Positions 26,412 to 35,422 of a stretch of DNA of 64,000 bases are shown here, in pieces (the stretch's first letter is position 1; every line of letters begins with the position of its first letter). Below the pieces are notes generated by a model that saw only the letters and a list, made by a program, of their open reading frames with translations, searched no databases and was not told the origin of the DNA. A program made the translations under genes and the position numbers. Origin of the DNA: Rikenellaceae bacterium (lineage in GTDB: Bacteria; Bacteroidota; Bacteroidia; Bacteroidales; Rikenellaceae); NCBI GenBank assembly GCA_015059965.1, contig SUZM01000010.1, positions 19,363-83,362 of the forward strand, in the 5' to 3' direction.

Positions 26412-26437
26412 CGGCCGGGCCCCAAGGGGTTCGGCCG
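26412..26437 (+). terminator. GC-rich terminator hairpin, type shared with 61.36 kb
   Basis: CGGCCGGGCCCC / GGGGTTCGGCCG forms a tight stem with an AA loop, followed by GCTGTTTGC. Nearly the same sequence, in the same orientation relative to the gene, follows the lipoprotein gene at 61419-61949. Confidence 0.75.
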
Positions 26438-26537
26438 GCTGTTTGCTGGCAGCGGGTGCTTTCGACCCGTTTTTTGACAAATTTGGGAATAGAAGGCTAA
26501 AATTTACCCCTTTCCCCAAAAAAGTGTTTCGGAAAAG

Positions 26538-26570
26538 ATTGCACATTTCCAAGAAATTTGCATACCTTTG
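26538..26570 (+). promoter_or_regulatory. Promoter of the second FKBP lipoprotein gene
   Basis: ATTG at 26538-26541, a 21-base gap and TACCTTTG at 26563-26570 fit the Bacteroidetes pattern with one mismatch in the -33 element. Confidence 0.6.
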
Positions 26571-26625
26571 TGGCACAAAACAAAAAAGGAACGACAAACA
26601 AAACTAAAAACTTTAATAAAGTACC

Positions 26626-27735
26626 ATGAAAAAGATTCTTTGTGCAATGGTGCTCGCCGGAGCGTTGATGACCTCCTGCGGCCCCAAGAGCCCCATTACG
26701 AAGGGCGACACCGCTACGTTGGACACCCTGAGCTACGCTTTCGGTAGCGACGTGGCAAACATGATGAAGTTCCAGGCCCGCAACATCCCCTTGGACTTCG
26801 AGGCCTTCACGGCCGGTATGACCGAGGCTGCCTTCGGCAAGAGCAAGATGACCAATGCCGAGGCCATCGAGATTCTCCAGGACTACTTCCAGAACAAGCG
26901 CGGCGACCGCATGCGCAAGATCATGAAGGAGCGCAAGGAGCAGGACAGCATCCGTCTGGCCCAGGGCGACACCACCAAGGTGGAGTATCCGATGGCCGAC
27001 CCCGCCATGTTTGAGAGCGAGGAGGAGCGCAACGCCGTTTCGACCGCCTATGGTCGCAACATCGGTTTCTCGCTGCGCGAAATGGAGCTGCCGTTGCAGA
27101 TGTACTGGGTAGAGAAGGGCTTTAACGAGGCCTTTGAGGAGAACCCCCAGGTGGATCAGCGCACCGCATCGAACTTCCTGCGCGTATACATGACCGAGAC
27201 CCTCCCGGCCCAGAACCTGAAGCTCTCGGAGGAGTGGTTGGCCTCGATCGAGAAGAAGTCGGGCGTGAAGAAGACCGAGTCGGGTCTGCTCTACCGCATT
27301 GAGAAGATGGGCGACACGACCGTGATTGCCAAGAACGTTCGCGACAAGGTGAAGGTACACTACAAGGGTACGAAGCGCGACGGCAAGGTATTCGATGCTT
27401 CGCGTTACAAGGATATGCCCAAGATGCGCCAGGAGATGCTCAAGAAGCAGATGCCCGACACCTACGACCAGGATGAGCCCGCCGAGTTCCCCCTGAACCG
27501 CGTAATCAAGGGCTGGACCGAGGGTATGCAGCTCGTAGGTAAGGGTGGTAAGATCACGCTCTGGATTCACCCCGACCTGGCCTATGGCGCCCGTGGCAAC
27601 CAGGCCATTCGCGGCAACGAGGCCCTCTGCTTCGAGGTAGAGCTGATCGACGTTACCCCCTTTGAGGCTCCCCGCCCCACCTCGCCCGAGCTCAAGCTTA
27701 TCGACCCCAAGCAGGAGAAGGTAGAGAAGAAATAA
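26626..27735 (+). CDS. FKBP-type peptidyl-prolyl isomerase lipoprotein, long form
   Basis: A 369-residue FkpA-type lipoprotein (MKKILCAMVLAGALMTSCGP, lipid on Cys18). The N-terminal half has two copies of the helical dimerisation motif (DTLSYAFGSDVANMM and VSTAYGRNIGFSLRE), unlike the single copy in the shorter paralogue. The C-terminal FKBP domain (residues about 230-345) keeps VKVHYKGTKRDGKVFDAS and the HPDLAYGARGNQAI hydrophobic pocket, with an insertion between them. It has its own promoter and is followed by a long hairpin. Confidence 0.9.
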   Translation: MKKILCAMVLAGALMTSCGPKSPITKGDTATLDTLSYAFGSDVANMMKFQARNIPLDFEAFTAGMTEAAFGKSKMTNAEAIEILQDYFQNKRGDRMRKIMKERKEQDSIRLAQGDTTKVEYPMADPAMFESEEERNAVSTAYGRNIGFSLREMELPLQMYWVEKGFNEAFEENPQVDQRTASNFLRVYMTETLPAQNLKLSEEWLASIEKKSGVKKTESGLLYRIEKMGDTTVIAKNVRDKVKVHYKGTKRDGKVFDASRYKDMPKMRQEMLKKQMPDTYDQDEPAEFPLNRVIKGWTEGMQLVGKGGKITLWIHPDLAYGARGNQAIRGNEALCFEVELIDVTPFEAPRPTSPELKLIDPKQEKVEKK

Positions 27736-27758
27736 GCGGCGAAAACAGCAATAACAAA

Positions 27759-27804
27759 CAAAGAGAGAGAAGAGACCCGGAAAGGTCTCTTCTCTCTCTC
27801 TTTG
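27759..27804 (+). terminator. Terminator after the long FKBP gene
   Basis: A long GA/TC-rich stem (CAAAGAGAGAGAAGAGACC against its complement) has a CGGAAA loop. The T-run is short, so efficiency is uncertain. Confidence 0.6.
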
Positions 27805-27910
27805 TGACGGTTGGCAAAAGATTTTCACGGTTTTTCACCTCAGAGCGAACAAGGAATCAATAAATTTTGTAACTTTACAGCCAACAATAAAATAAAACAC
27901 AAGGATAACC

Positions 27911-28792
27911 ATGAAAAAAATCATCCTGTTTTTGATGCTTGGGGCCCTCTCGACGGCCTGCGTTAGTCGTCAGAGTGCCGATCGCATGCAGAACGACATC
28001 GACTCACTGCAGGCTCAGGTAAAGGCCAAAGAGGCTCTTATTGACGATGTGTTTGCCTCGATAGGTGCCATCACGGCCAACCTCGAAGAGATCAAGTCGC
28101 GCGAGGGGCTGCTGACCCTCACCGATGGTGAGCTGTCCGACTCGACCTCCACGGAGCGCATCACCCGCGACCTGGAGGCCATCGACAACCTGTTGGCCGA
28201 GAACCGCACGCGCATAGCCGAATTGGAGAAGAAGGCCGAGCAGCTGCGAAAAGCCAACCACAAGATCAAGGGGCTCGAGCGACTGATCGAGGAGTTGAAC
28301 ACCCAGGTGGCAACTCGCGATGGGGAGATCGGCCGCCTCAAGGAGCGCATCGAGGGGCTCAACCTCGAGATCGCCGACTTGGGAGAGCGCGTAGCCGCCA
28401 AGGAGGCTGAAGTGCAGACCCTCTCTTCGGAGAAGGCGCAGCTCCAAACGGAGGTAACGCAAAAGACCTCGGAGCTCCACACCGCCCACTACATCATTGC
28501 CCCCGAGAAGCAGTTGGTAAGCGACATGATCCTGGAGAAGAAGGGATTCATCGGCCGCACGCTTGTGGTTGCCGAGAAGCCCAATATGGCCCTCTTCACC
28601 GAGGCCGACACCCGTCTGCTGAAGACCCTTGCCATCGGTCAAAAGGAGGTTACACTGATCACGTCGCACCCCGAAGGCTCCTACTGGCTGGTGGAGAGCG
28701 AGGAGAACAAGAAGGAGATCGAATCGTTGGTGATTCTCGATGCCGAACAGTTCTGGTCTCTCTCGAAGATTCTGGTTATCAGCCACAAATAG
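27911..28792 (+). CDS. Coiled-coil lipoprotein
   Basis: A 293-residue protein with a lipoprotein signal peptide (MKKIILFLMLGALSTAC, Cys17), then an almost continuous coiled coil from about residue 20 to 195, and a compact C-terminal domain (residues about 200-293; HYIIAPEKQLVSDMILEKKG). Similar proteins occur in Bacteroidetes without a known role; an envelope scaffold is a reasonable guess. It is followed 28 bases later by the DUF4954 gene. Confidence 0.8.
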   Translation: MKKIILFLMLGALSTACVSRQSADRMQNDIDSLQAQVKAKEALIDDVFASIGAITANLEEIKSREGLLTLTDGELSDSTSTERITRDLEAIDNLLAENRTRIAELEKKAEQLRKANHKIKGLERLIEELNTQVATRDGEIGRLKERIEGLNLEIADLGERVAAKEAEVQTLSSEKAQLQTEVTQKTSELHTAHYIIAPEKQLVSDMILEKKGFIGRTLVVAEKPNMALFTEADTRLLKTLAIGQKEVTLITSHPEGSYWLVESEENKKEIESLVILDAEQFWSLSKILVISHK

Positions 28793-28820
28793 GGCTCACT
28801 ATCACAAAAAAACGACGCCT

Positions 28821-30548
28821 ATGAACTACAGATCGCTTACCCCGCAGGAGATCGAACGGCTCATCGAACGAGGCAACTACGCCACCGATTGGTCGAAGAT
28901 CGAAGTTGCCCCCACATTTCGGTGCGAACAACTCACCCACAGTCGCCTGTTGGGTCGTGTGCGCGTAGGCGATGAGGCCTCGATTTTCAACTCCACGGTC
29001 GAGAACTACGCGATCGGTGCCCGCAGCCGCATTGAGAGCATCACCCGCCTGGAGTGCCGCCGGCGCAGCAGCTTCGGCAATGGGGTAATGGTGGCCACGA
29101 TGAACGAGTGCGAGGGGCGCCAAGTGAAGATCTACGACCGCATGAGCGCCCAGATCGCCTACATGCTGGCCATCTACCGCCACCGCCCCGCGCTCATCGC
29201 ACGCCTTGAAGCGATGATCGACCGCTACGCCGAGGAGCGCAGCAACGACATGGGTGAGGTGGGTGAAGATTGCCACCTGAACGGTGCCCGCTTTATCCGC
29301 GAGATGCGCATCGGCAACCGCGTGACGGTCGATGGATCGACCACACTCGAGAACGGCACGCTCTGCGACGATGTGCGCGTGGGGGTCGATGTCAAGGCCT
29401 ACGACTTCATCATGGCCGAGGGGGCCCGTGTGGCCAATGGCGTGATGATCGAACGCTGTTTCGTGGGCGAGAGCGTGATCATGGACAAGGGGTTCTCGGC
29501 CATGGAGTCGCTCTTCTTCGCCAATTCGCACTGCGAGAACGGCGAGGCAGCGGCCATCTTTGCCGGACCCTACACCGTCTCGCACCACAAATCTTCGCTC
29601 CTGATTGCCGGTATGTTCTCCTTCTTCAACGCCGGCAGCGGCACGAACCAGAGCAACCACCTCTTCAAGAGCGGAGCCGTGCACCAGTCGGTGCATCCGC
29701 GCGGATGCAAATTCGCCAGCAGCGCCTATGTGATGTCACCGGCCCTTGAGGGGGCCTTCACCGTCATTCTGGGCAAGCACTCGCACCACCACGACACCTC
29801 CTCCTTCCCCTACTCCTACCTGATCGAGAAGGAGGGACGCTCGACCCTGATGCCCGGAGCCAACCTGAAAAGTTACGGCTTGGTGCGCGACATCGAGAAA
29901 TGGCCCAAGCGCGACAAGCGTCGCCTGAAGCGCGACTGCATCAACTTCGAAGAGTACAACCCCTATATCGGCCAATCGCTCATCGCGGCCCTCACGACTC
30001 TGAATCGCCTGCGCGAGGAGGAGCCCGAAGCCGAATTGTTCAACTACAAACGTGTCTTCATCCAACGCGCAATACTCATGCGCGGCGTGAAGCTCTACCA
30101 GAAAGCGATTGTCGCCTCGCTTGGCGACCTGCTCACGCGCGGAAAGCTCAACGCAGCATGCGACGGCCGCGGCCGCTGGCTCGATATGGCGGGGCAGTAC
30201 ATCGCCAAATCCTATGTCGAGCAGCTGATCGCAGAGATCGAGCAGGGTGAGATCACCTCAACGGAGCAGATCGACGAACGCTTCCGCCAATTCCTGGCCC
30301 ACTACGACGACTATGCCCACCACTGGGCCCTATGTGCCTATGAGGAGCTGAGAGGTCGCCTGCCCGGCGAACGAGAGGTGGAGGATCTGATCACAGCAGG
30401 CCGCAATGCCCACGCTGCGCTTCGAGAGCTCACCGATGAGGATCGCCGCAAGGACTGCTCGATGGAGATGGCCGTAAGCTATGGCCTGGACAGCGACTCG
30501 GAGGAGGAGCTGCGGGCCGACTACTACAACGTTCGCGGACTAAACTAA
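28821..30548 (+). CDS. DUF4954 family protein (left-handed beta-helix type)
   Basis: A 575-residue protein of the DUF4954 family, found in Bacteroidetes and related groups and without a known reaction. The central region (about 45-330) has the hexapeptide-like periodicity of left-handed beta-helix sugar-nucleotide and acyl transferases, such as VGDEASIFNSTVENYAIGAR and IGNRVTVDGSTTLENGTLCD. A conserved histidine-rich stretch LGKHSHHHDTSSFPYSYLIE follows. The C-terminal third is helical. The start at 28821 is chosen because the upstream frame overlaps the preceding gene. Confidence 0.85.
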   Translation: MNYRSLTPQEIERLIERGNYATDWSKIEVAPTFRCEQLTHSRLLGRVRVGDEASIFNSTVENYAIGARSRIESITRLECRRRSSFGNGVMVATMNECEGRQVKIYDRMSAQIAYMLAIYRHRPALIARLEAMIDRYAEERSNDMGEVGEDCHLNGARFIREMRIGNRVTVDGSTTLENGTLCDDVRVGVDVKAYDFIMAEGARVANGVMIERCFVGESVIMDKGFSAMESLFFANSHCENGEAAAIFAGPYTVSHHKSSLLIAGMFSFFNAGSGTNQSNHLFKSGAVHQSVHPRGCKFASSAYVMSPALEGAFTVILGKHSHHHDTSSFPYSYLIEKEGRSTLMPGANLKSYGLVRDIEKWPKRDKRRLKRDCINFEEYNPYIGQSLIAALTTLNRLREEEPEAELFNYKRVFIQRAILMRGVKLYQKAIVASLGDLLTRGKLNAACDGRGRWLDMAGQYIAKSYVEQLIAEIEQGEITSTEQIDERFRQFLAHYDDYAHHWALCAYEELRGRLPGEREVEDLITAGRNAHAALRELTDEDRRKDCSMEMAVSYGLDSDSEEELRADYYNVRGLN

Positions 30549-30597
30549 ACGGTGCGTGGAGAGCAGACTCCCCCACCAAAGCCTGACACATTCGCCC

Positions 30598-31449
30598 ATG
30601 TACAGCCAAAGTATTACCCGCACACATCGAACACTCATTGTCCTGGCGCTGGATCGCTCAGGTTCGATGTGTGAACAGATTGAGACACCCGACGGCCCCC
30701 GCACAAAGGCCGAAGCGGTATGTGAAATCGCCAATTCGCTCCTCTTCGAGCTCATAGAACGGGCTCGCCGCAGCGATGGCGTGCGCGACTACTACGACAT
30801 TGCAGCCATCGGCTACTCGGGAGCCGGAATCGAACCCCTGCTGACGGAGAAGTGGCTCCTCTCGGTGAGCGAACTCGCACAGGACGAACCTCGCTACACC
30901 GAACGCCTGACCATCCACACGCTACCCGATGGCACGCAGAGCCTGCATCGGATCAAACGGCCCGAGTGGATCCGACCGAATGCAGCAGGCGAGACCCCGA
31001 TGTACGCCCTCTTCTGTCAGGTACACGACCTGGTAAAGGCGTGGTGCTCGGATCCGCGAAACCGGGAGAGCTTCCCGCCCGTGGTCTTCCACATCACCGA
31101 CGGCGAGGCCTCGGACTCCTCGCCCGACGATCTGCGCGAGATCTGCCGCGCCATTCGCGAGGAGGGAACACAGGATGGCAACACGCTCTTGCTGAACTGC
31201 CACCTCACGAGCCATACGCTCAACCCCCGCATCCTCTTCCCCTCCGGGATCGAGGAGCTGAACGAAAACCGCTATGCGCGGTTGCTCTACGACTGCTCGA
31301 GCGAGTTGCCCGCGGTCTTCGAGCAGGAGATTTGCCGGCTGAAGGGCAACTCCGGGCGAGGTCCCTTTCGCGGCATGAGCTACAACTGCTCCACGCAGGA
31401 GCTTATCACCCTGCTGAACATCGGCTCAATCAGCCTGCCGGTATATTAA
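30598..31449 (+). CDS. vWA domain protein (TerY-like)
   Basis: A 283-residue cytosolic von Willebrand factor A domain protein. All MIDAS metal-site elements are visible: LDRSGSM near residue 18, the threonine in AAGETPMYALF, and the aspartate in VFHITDGEASD. The domain spans nearly the whole protein; no membrane segment is present. TerY-like vWA proteins are often paired with kinases or phosphatases. Here the next gene, 77 bases downstream, encodes a pseudokinase-like protein, so the two probably act together. The ATG at 30598 is preferred over one at 30556 because the extra residues are not protein-like. Confidence 0.87.
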   Translation: MYSQSITRTHRTLIVLALDRSGSMCEQIETPDGPRTKAEAVCEIANSLLFELIERARRSDGVRDYYDIAAIGYSGAGIEPLLTEKWLLSVSELAQDEPRYTERLTIHTLPDGTQSLHRIKRPEWIRPNAAGETPMYALFCQVHDLVKAWCSDPRNRESFPPVVFHITDGEASDSSPDDLREICRAIREEGTQDGNTLLLNCHLTSHTLNPRILFPSGIEELNENRYARLLYDCSSELPAVFEQEICRLKGNSGRGPFRGMSYNCSTQELITLLNIGSISLPVY

Positions 31450-31526
31450 CCGGGACCGAGGGGGAGGCAAGAGAGAGAAGGAAGAGAAGAGAGACAAGGA
31501 AGAAAAGGAAGAGAGATAGAAAAGAG

Positions 31527-32513
31527 ATGAAGATTATACCTACGATACAGCAGTTGCTGGAGGCACTGGAAAATCCCGGCCGCGAACTCGCCAACACATT
31601 GTGGGGGGGGGATTTGCGGGCCACGAAGCCATTAGGAAAAGCCCAGATTTACCGATTCAGCCGCTTCGCCGAGGCGAAGTTCGACCTCCCGCAGGGCGTG
31701 GTGCTGGTGTCGCTGCCGTTGTATCCCGACACGGTAGAAGAGACACGCCGAGCCACCGCGCTCCGCGCTGTCGTCTCCTCACCCCGTCTCTGCCGCTCGG
31801 AATTTCTACACGATGCCTTCTGTTTTCCCGATCCGCTGGGCCACCTCCACACGGCCGACCTGGTCGCCGAATTTCTCCCCTCGGGTCGCCCGCTGGATGA
31901 GGTGCTCATGACGGGATGTCGAAGTGACCTTCTGATCGAGGAGCTCCGAAAGTTGGAGCGCGACTTCAAGGCTCGCGGAATAGCCCACAACAACCTCAAG
32001 CCCGAAAACCTCTGGCTGACAACCAAAGGGGAGCTGATCGCCATCCGGGCCCATCGCATAACCCGTGAAGCGGAGTCCGAAGCCGACCGCAAGGCCTTTG
32101 CGGCCCTCGAACGAATGATTCGGCAGGCGGACACCGAGACCCCCGACCTCGACCAGGAAGCCGAACACCGCCTACGGGCTCAGGAGGAGCTTTGGGAGGT
32201 AGGCCGCATGGCTGAGGGGATGATCCGGGTCTGCTATCAGGGGCTCTACGGATTTATGGACAGCAACCGCCAATGGGTCATTGAGCCCCATTTCCTCTGG
32301 GCCGGCGACTTCCGCGAAGGGCGCGCCGAGGTGCGTTGCAAGAGCGGCTTCGGTGTGATCGACAAAGAGGGAGACTTCGTTGTCGAACCCCACTTCAAGC
32401 AGATCGAATGGGACCCCGCAGCGTGTACGATCCTCGCCTCAGACCACCTGCACGAAATCCTGTTCGACTACAATGGCGAGAAGCTGGGGATTGTCCGACT
32501 GAAGGAGGCATAA
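31527..32513 (+). CDS. Pseudokinase-like protein with C-terminal WG repeats
   Basis: The ATG at 31527, behind an AGAGA-rich leader, gives 328 residues. Residues about 20-215 resemble a shrunken protein-kinase fold: the catalytic-loop equivalent reads ARGIAHNNLKPENLWL, where the HRD motif has become HNN, and the DFG position has no Asp-Phe-Gly (IAIRAHRITRE). No ATP-binding lysine motif is obvious. Residues about 235-300 contain two WG repeats (LYGFMDSNRQWVIEPHF; GFGVIDKEGDFVVEPHF). A binding or adaptor role with the upstream vWA protein is likely; catalysis is doubtful. A longer frame in the same register runs back inside the vWA gene but is not credible. Confidence 0.8.
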   Translation: MKIIPTIQQLLEALENPGRELANTLWGGDLRATKPLGKAQIYRFSRFAEAKFDLPQGVVLVSLPLYPDTVEETRRATALRAVVSSPRLCRSEFLHDAFCFPDPLGHLHTADLVAEFLPSGRPLDEVLMTGCRSDLLIEELRKLERDFKARGIAHNNLKPENLWLTTKGELIAIRAHRITREAESEADRKAFAALERMIRQADTETPDLDQEAEHRLRAQEELWEVGRMAEGMIRVCYQGLYGFMDSNRQWVIEPHFLWAGDFREGRAEVRCKSGFGVIDKEGDFVVEPHFKQIEWDPAACTILASDHLHEILFDYNGEKLGIVRLKEA

Positions 32514-32636
32514 GCAACCAAAGAGAGGGTGTGTGAAGGGGTAAGGAGAGAAGATGTGAAGATGTAAAGGATAAATTAGAAGTAAAAACTTAATAATAGA
32601 AAACTTAATAATAGAAAACCTAAACAAATAACTACT

Positions 32637-33569
32637 ATGGAACAAGTAAAAGTATTGATTATCGGTAGTGGCCCGGGTGGCTTCACCGCCGCCATTTACA
32701 CCTCGCGTGCCAACCTGCAGCCCGTATTGTACGAAGGCATTCAGCCCGGAGGTCAGCTCACGACGACCACCGAGATTGAGAACTTCCCCGGCTATCCCGA
32801 GGGAACGAACGGTACGGAGATGATGGCCGACCTGAAGAAGCAGGCTCAGCGCTTTGGCGCCGACATCCGCTCGGGTCAGATCACGGAGGTGGATCTCTCG
32901 AAGCGCCCCTTCCGCGTAGTGGTAGATGGCACGCATGAGATCGAGGCCCAGTCGCTGATCGTAGCCACGGGAGCCTCAGCCAAGTACCTGGGTCTGCCCT
33001 CGGAGACGAAGTATCGCGGCATGGGTGTGAGCGCCTGCGCCACCTGCGACGGTTTCTTCTACCGCAAGCGCGACGTGGCCGTTGTAGGCGGCGGCGATAC
33101 GGCTTGTGAGGAGGCCACCTACCTCGCAACCCTCTGCAAGAAGGTATACCTGATCGTCAGAAAGCCCTTCCTGCGTGCCTCGAAGGCGATGCAGGAGCGC
33201 GTCTTCAACACCCCCAACATCGAGGTGCTCTTCGAGCACAACACCAAGGAGGTGCTGGGCGATGAGGATGGCGTAACGGGCGCGCTGCTCGTTCACACTT
33301 CGGGTGCCGAGAAGGAGATCGCCATCGACGGCTTCTTCCTGGCCATCGGCCACCACCCCAACACCGAGGTATTCAAGGGTCAGCTGGAGCTGAATCCCGA
33401 GGGATACATCGTTGTTGAGCCCGGTACGTCGAAGACCTCGGTTGAGGGCGTATTCGCCGCCGGCGACGTGAAGGATCCCCACTACCGTCAGGCCATTACT
33501 GCCGCAGGTTCGGGCTGCATTGCCGCCTTGGATTGCGAGCGCTGGCTGATGGCCAACTCGATCAAGTAA
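32637..33569 (+). CDS. trxB: Thioredoxin reductase
   Basis: A 310-residue flavoprotein that passes electrons from NADPH to thioredoxin. The FAD motif IIGSGPGGFTAAIYTSRANL is at the N-terminus, the redox-active cysteines are in CATCDGFFYRKRD near residue 139, the NADPH motif is VVGGGDTACEEATYL, and the C-terminal VFAAGDVKDPHYRQAITAAG binds FAD. The length is standard. The leader contains a tandem 18-base A/T repeat (about 32585-32620). Confidence 0.96.
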   Translation: MEQVKVLIIGSGPGGFTAAIYTSRANLQPVLYEGIQPGGQLTTTTEIENFPGYPEGTNGTEMMADLKKQAQRFGADIRSGQITEVDLSKRPFRVVVDGTHEIEAQSLIVATGASAKYLGLPSETKYRGMGVSACATCDGFFYRKRDVAVVGGGDTACEEATYLATLCKKVYLIVRKPFLRASKAMQERVFNTPNIEVLFEHNTKEVLGDEDGVTGALLVHTSGAEKEIAIDGFFLAIGHHPNTEVFKGQLELNPEGYIVVEPGTSKTSVEGVFAAGDVKDPHYRQAITAAGSGCIAALDCERWLMANSIK

Positions 33570-33602
33570 CCCCTTAAGGGGAGTTCTATAAATCAGGTCG
33601 AG

Positions 33603-34535
33603 TTGAGTTTTTCGGTAACCATACTTGGTTCATCGTCGGCCAAACCCACGGTTGGGCGCCACCCCTCGGGGCAGGCGCTCAACCTTCATGAGCAGTTCTT
33701 CCTCATTGATGCCGGCGAAGGGGTGCAGCAGCAGCTCTTCCGCTACGGCATCAACCCGCTGAAGTTGCGGGCGGTCTTCCTCTCGCACCTCCACGGCGAC
33801 CACTGCTACGGGTTGTTCCCCCTGCTCTCGACCCTGAACCTCTACGGCCGAAAAACGCCTCTTACGATCTTTGCCCCGGCACCCTTCGGCGAGATCCTGG
33901 AGTACCACTGCCGCTACTTCGACACCGACCTCGGATATGAGGTGCAGTGGCAGGAGGTCGATACCACGGCGCACCGCCTCCTATACGAAAATCGCACCCT
34001 CGAGGTGTGGTCCATCCCCCTACGGCACCGGGTACCGACCGCCGGATTTCTCTTTCGGGAGAAGGAGCCTCCTCTGAACGTAGAAAAGTTCAAGATCGAG
34101 AAATACGGCCTCTCGATCGCCCAGATTACGGCCGCCAAACGAGGAGAAGACGTACTGCTGGAGAGCGGAGAAGTGGTTTGCAACGAGGAGCTCACCTACC
34201 GTCCCTATCGGGCTCGCGCCTACGCCTACCTCTCCGATACGAACTTCTCGGCCAAGGCCGCACACCTCTGCCACGGGGTGGATCTGATGTACCACGAGGC
34301 CACCTACGCCGCCGCGGAGCAACGCTCGGCACGCGAACGTGGCCACTCCACCACCCTCGATGCCGCGAAAGCCGCCCTCCAAGCCGAGGCCGGAGGGCTC
34401 CTGATCGGCCACTTCTCCTCGCGCTACAAAGATCTACAACTTTTGGTCGAGGAGTGTAGGAGCCTCTTCGAGAATACGCAGATCGCCGAAGAGGGCAAAA
34501 CCTTTACCATTCCAGAAAACCGCATCCGCCGATGA
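33603..34535 (+). CDS. rnz: Ribonuclease Z
   Basis: Ribonuclease Z trims the 3' end of tRNA precursors. The metallo-beta-lactamase zinc motif is LSHLHGDHCYG near residue 60, with further ligands in DVLLESG...SDTNFS, MYHEATY and GHFSSRY. The product is 310 residues. The only reasonable start is a TTG at 33603, which gives SFSVTILGSSSAKPTVGRHP, the family's opening strand and loop. Its last four bases overlap the next gene. Confidence 0.94.
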   Translation: MSFSVTILGSSSAKPTVGRHPSGQALNLHEQFFLIDAGEGVQQQLFRYGINPLKLRAVFLSHLHGDHCYGLFPLLSTLNLYGRKTPLTIFAPAPFGEILEYHCRYFDTDLGYEVQWQEVDTTAHRLLYENRTLEVWSIPLRHRVPTAGFLFREKEPPLNVEKFKIEKYGLSIAQITAAKRGEDVLLESGEVVCNEELTYRPYRARAYAYLSDTNFSAKAAHLCHGVDLMYHEATYAAAEQRSARERGHSTTLDAAKAALQAEAGGLLIGHFSSRYKDLQLLVEECRSLFENTQIAEEGKTFTIPENRIRR

Positions 34536-35272
34536 TCACCAAAGCCGAAATACAACTCGTCCGCTCGCTGGCCGACAAGCGCAACCGCGACCGCGAGGGC
34601 CTCTTTGTCGCCGAGGGCGAAAAACTCATCTCCGAGATCCGCTCTTCGTCCCTCCGCATCCGCCGCATCTACGCCACGGATGGGCTCTTCTCGGGCCCCG
34701 AGGTTACGATCGTGAGCGGGAAGGAGCTCGAACGCCTCACCCAGCTCAAGACGGCCAACAACTCGCTGGCCGTAGTTGAGATCCCGCACCACAAGTTGGA
34801 GATCGAGGCCCTGAAGGGGCAGTTGGTTTTGGCCCTCGACGAGGTGCAGAACCCCGGTAACCTGGGCACCATCATCCGCCTGGCCGATTGGTTCGGCATC
34901 CGCCACATCCTCTGCTCGCACACCTCAGCCGACTGCTTCAATCCCAAGGTCGTACAAGCCACCATGGGGGCCATTCTGCGGGTCAGAGTCCACTACACTG
35001 ACCTTGAAAAGAGCCTCTCAGAGGCTCGGAATGCAGGCATCCCGATCTATGGCACCTTCCTCGAGGGGGAGAACCTCTACCAAACAGCACTCACCGAATC
35101 GGGAATCATCCTGATGGGTAACGAAGGGCGCGGCGTAAGCCCCGCATGTGCCGCTACGGTAAGCCGCAAGCTCTACATTCCGCCCTACCCGGCCGACCGA
35201 CCGAGCTCCGAATCACTCAACGTCGCCATGGCCACCGGTATCGTCTGCGCCGAATTCCGGCGCCGCAGTTGA
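34532..35272 (+). CDS. SpoU/TrmH family RNA 2'-O-methyltransferase
   Basis: A 246-residue SPOUT methyltransferase predicted to methylate a ribose in rRNA or tRNA. An N-terminal substrate-binding domain (FVAEGEKLISEI) precedes the knotted catalytic domain with its three motifs: NPGNLGTIIRLADWFG, LMGNEGRGVS and SLNVAMATGIV. The target nucleotide cannot be read from sequence. The start overlaps the end of rnz by four bases, so translation is likely coupled. A strong terminator follows. Confidence 0.92.
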   Translation: MITKAEIQLVRSLADKRNRDREGLFVAEGEKLISEIRSSSLRIRRIYATDGLFSGPEVTIVSGKELERLTQLKTANNSLAVVEIPHHKLEIEALKGQLVLALDEVQNPGNLGTIIRLADWFGIRHILCSHTSADCFNPKVVQATMGAILRVRVHYTDLEKSLSEARNAGIPIYGTFLEGENLYQTALTESGIILMGNEGRGVSPACAATVSRKLYIPPYPADRPSSESLNVAMATGIVCAEFRRRS

Positions 35273-35294
35273 TCCCCCGCCACGAATTGAAAAC

Positions 35295-35330
35295 GAGCAT
35301 GCGGAGAGGCAAATGCCCCTCCGCATGCTC
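35295..35330. terminator. Terminator between convergent genes
   Basis: A perfect 12-bp stem GAGCATGCGGAG / CTCCGCATGCTC has a 12-base loop. It lacks a long T-run but lies between the SpoU methylase and the convergent muramidase-type gene. Confidence 0.65.
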
Positions 35331-35422
35331 GCTATAGGAAGACTCTAACAGGTAGATCCAAAAGGCGAATAAACGACTCACCTTTCGGCTGATTCGATCT
35401 ACCCCATCCGGAGGTCGGCAGG

